Shown here in pieces: positions 14,314 to 15,874 of a stretch of DNA of 15,874 bases (position 1 is its first letter; the number at the start of each line of letters is the position of its first letter). The stretch lies in assembly GCA_002479215.1 (NCBI GenBank), contig DLME01000204.1:196-16069 (forward strand), in the 5' to 3' direction. Source of the stretch: Syntrophaceae bacterium UBA7544. GTDB lineage: Bacteria > Desulfobacterota > Syntrophia > Syntrophales > Smithellaceae. The notes under the pieces are model-generated. The model ran no database searches. It saw only the letters and a list, made by a program, of their open reading frames with translations, and was not told the origin of the DNA. The position numbers were made by a program, and so were the translations under genes.

Positions 14314-15874
14314 ATGAATGGATATCATGGTAAGATATTAGTTGCTGATCTTACGAAGGGAACACTCCAGGATGAGCCCCTGAATGAAAAATACGCGCGC
14401 GATTTTATAGGGAGCACCGGTTTGGCCGCGCGCTACCTCTATGACATGGTTAATGATAAAACCGATCCACTGGGCCCGGATAATCCTCTTATCCTTATGC
14501 CCGGTCTCCTCAACGGTACGAGCGGCCCCAGTGTTAGCCGCTGGGGCGGCGCTACTAAGTCCCCCTACACCGGGCATTACGGTGACGCCAATGCCGGAGC
14601 CTGGTTCGGTGCAGAGTTGAAGAATGCTGGCTATGACGGAATTATTCTTAAAGGCCAGTCGAAAAAACCAGTCTATATTTATATAAAGGATGGAAAAGCG
14701 GAAATTAAAGATGCCGGCCACCTGTGGGGAAAAGATACTTATAAAACTCAGGAAGAAATCAAAAAGGAATATGGGGATAATCGCGTGCAGGTAGCCTGTA
14801 TCGGGCCAGCATCGGAAAACCTGGTACTATACGGCAATATTATGTCTGAGTACGGCCACTGCCTCGGCCGGGCGGGATTAGGTTGCGTTATGGGCTCCAA
14901 GAAGGTTAAGGCGATCGCAGTACGCGGCAAGATAAAATTGCCGATGGCCGATCCGGAAAAATTCCGCGAAACCGCAAAGCAAGCCATGACCGAGGTTAAG
15001 GAAGGTTTCCTTTCTATGATCATGCATGAGACCGGTACGGCCGGGTGGATTGACTCGGCCATTTCCTATGGCGATGGTCCTACGAACTATTACACTGCCC
15101 CCACTCTACCGGAATCGTCAAAAATAAGTGGCGCGGAGCAGTTGGAAAAATATCAAACTGACACCACCGCCTGCTATGGTTGCCCGATACGTTGCCGCAA
15201 AATTCTTCAGATCAAAGAAGGTAAGCATTTATATGATAGGGTCGAAGGGCCTGAATATGAAACTTTGATGGCCTGGGGCGCAATGATGGGATTGGATATT
15301 GATATGTCCACGGCGGTATATTTTAACGAGTTGTGCAACGCTTATGGATTCGATACGATAAGCAGCGGTGCCAGCGCCGGCTATGCATTCTATCTATATA
15401 ATCTGGGAGTAATTTCGGAAAAAGATACCGGCGGACTGAAACTGACCTGGGGAAATACTGATGCCGCAATTGAGCTTACGCACCTGATAGCTAAAAACCA
15501 GGGGTTCGGCGCTGTGCTGGCGGGCGGAACCAAAAGGATGACGCAAAAATACGGCCGGCCGCCTGGAGAAGCCGTCCAATGCAAAGGGTTGGAGTTTCCT
15601 ATGCACGATCCGAGAGCTTACCACTCTATGAGTCTTGCTTACGCAACCGCTCCGCGCGGAGCGGATCATAATAAAAATGACGCTTATCAGGTTGATGGCG
15701 GCACGGGTCATCCCGATCTAGGGCTGGAGATAACTGACCGCTGGGCTGATGATAAGGCCGCTGGTGTCGCCAAAGGACAAAACTTCAGAACATTAACCGA
15801 TTCTCTGGGTATCTGTCATTTTGCTCAAATACCGTTTAATTTACTTATCGACATGATTAATGCTTCCACAGGCT
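14314..15874 (+). CDS. aor: Aldehyde:ferredoxin oxidoreductase (tungsten), 3' end beyond window
   Basis: The first 520 residues of an AOR-family enzyme, which interconverts carboxylic acids and aldehydes with ferredoxin using a tungsten-bispterin centre and one [4Fe-4S] cluster. The N-terminal domain has GYHGKILVADL, SPYTGHYGDANAGAWFG and NAGYDGIILKG, as in AOR domain 1. The cluster cysteines are C287, C290 and C294 in CYGCPIRC plus C501 in DSLGICHF; spacing agrees closely with the Pyrococcus furiosus enzyme (288, 291, 295, 494). ATG 14314 has AGGAGG (14303-14308) 5 nt upstream. The frame is open to the right edge; roughly 600 residues in total are expected for this family. Its partner alcohol dehydrogenase is directly upstream. 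Other AOR-family members (formaldehyde or glyceraldehyde 3-phosphate oxidoreductases, benzoyl-CoA-reductase-like BamB) are alternatives. Tungsten rather than molybdenum is inferred from the family. Confidence 0.93.
   Translation, partial: MNGYHGKILVADLTKGTLQDEPLNEKYARDFIGSTGLAARYLYDMVNDKTDPLGPDNPLILMPGLLNGTSGPSVSRWGGATKSPYTGHYGDANAGAWFGAELKNAGYDGIILKGQSKKPVYIYIKDGKAEIKDAGHLWGKDTYKTQEEIKKEYGDNRVQVACIGPASENLVLYGNIMSEYGHCLGRAGLGCVMGSKKVKAIAVRGKIKLPMADPEKFRETAKQAMTEVKEGFLSMIMHETGTAGWIDSAISYGDGPTNYYTAPTLPESSKISGAEQLEKYQTDTTACYGCPIRCRKILQIKEGKHLYDRVEGPEYETLMAWGAMMGLDIDMSTAVYFNELCNAYGFDTISSGASAGYAFYLYNLGVISEKDTGGLKLTWGNTDAAIELTHLIAKNQGFGAVLAGGTKRMTQKYGRPPGEAVQCKGLEFPMHDPRAYHSMSLAYATAPRGADHNKNDAYQVDGGTGHPDLGLEITDRWADDKAAGVAKGQNFRTLTDSLGICHFAQIPFNLLIDMINASTG

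Overview
The window looks like a chromosomal stretch from an anaerobic bacterium with a syntrophic or fermentative, acid-metabolising lifestyle. The gene set is a split methylmalonyl-CoA mutase with its epimerase, a fatty-acyl-CoA synthetase, pyruvate phosphate dikinase, GTP-dependent PEP carboxykinase and a tungsten aldehyde:ferredoxin oxidoreductase paired with an iron-type alcohol dehydrogenase. This fits Desulfobacterota (Syntrophaceae-like) best, but the taxon is inferred from gene content and not proven. No rRNA, tRNA, CRISPR array, transposase, phage gene or attachment site was seen.

Layout. Positions 1-1344 (+) hold the methylmalonyl-CoA block: the 3' end of the mutase large subunit, the separate B12-binding small subunit and the epimerase. 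After a 332-bp gap comes an AMP-forming acyl-CoA synthetase (1677-3632, +) with a roughly 92-residue lysine-rich repetitive N-terminal extension. Two minus-strand genes follow: a eukaryote-like bifunctional 6-phosphofructo-2-kinase/fructose-2,6-bisphosphatase (3999-5216) and a membrane protein with an N-terminal alpha/beta-hydrolase domain (5478-7235). A 473-bp divergent promoter region leads into pyruvate phosphate dikinase (7709-10441, +) and PEP carboxykinase (10517-12298, +), closed by a clear terminator. A new transcription unit with a near-consensus promoter (12539-12567) then carries an SCP2-like lipid-carrier protein, an iron-type alcohol dehydrogenase and an aldehyde:ferredoxin oxidoreductase that runs off the right edge.

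How it could work together (inference). The mutase and epimerase interconvert succinyl-CoA and methylmalonyl-CoA for propionate or odd-chain acid metabolism. PEP carboxykinase links oxaloacetate to PEP, and the dikinase links PEP to pyruvate, so C4 acids and acetyl units can feed gluconeogenesis. The fructose-2,6-bisphosphate enzyme next door could set the direction of sugar-phosphate flux. The acyl-CoA synthetase activates fatty acids. The AOR/alcohol dehydrogenase pair can interconvert acids, aldehydes and alcohols using ferredoxin and NAD(P)H.

The most unusual items are the histone-H1-like lysine tract on the acyl-CoA synthetase, the bacterial PFK-2/FBPase-2 beside gluconeogenic genes, and an alcohol dehydrogenase in which one of the usual iron-binding histidines is glutamine.
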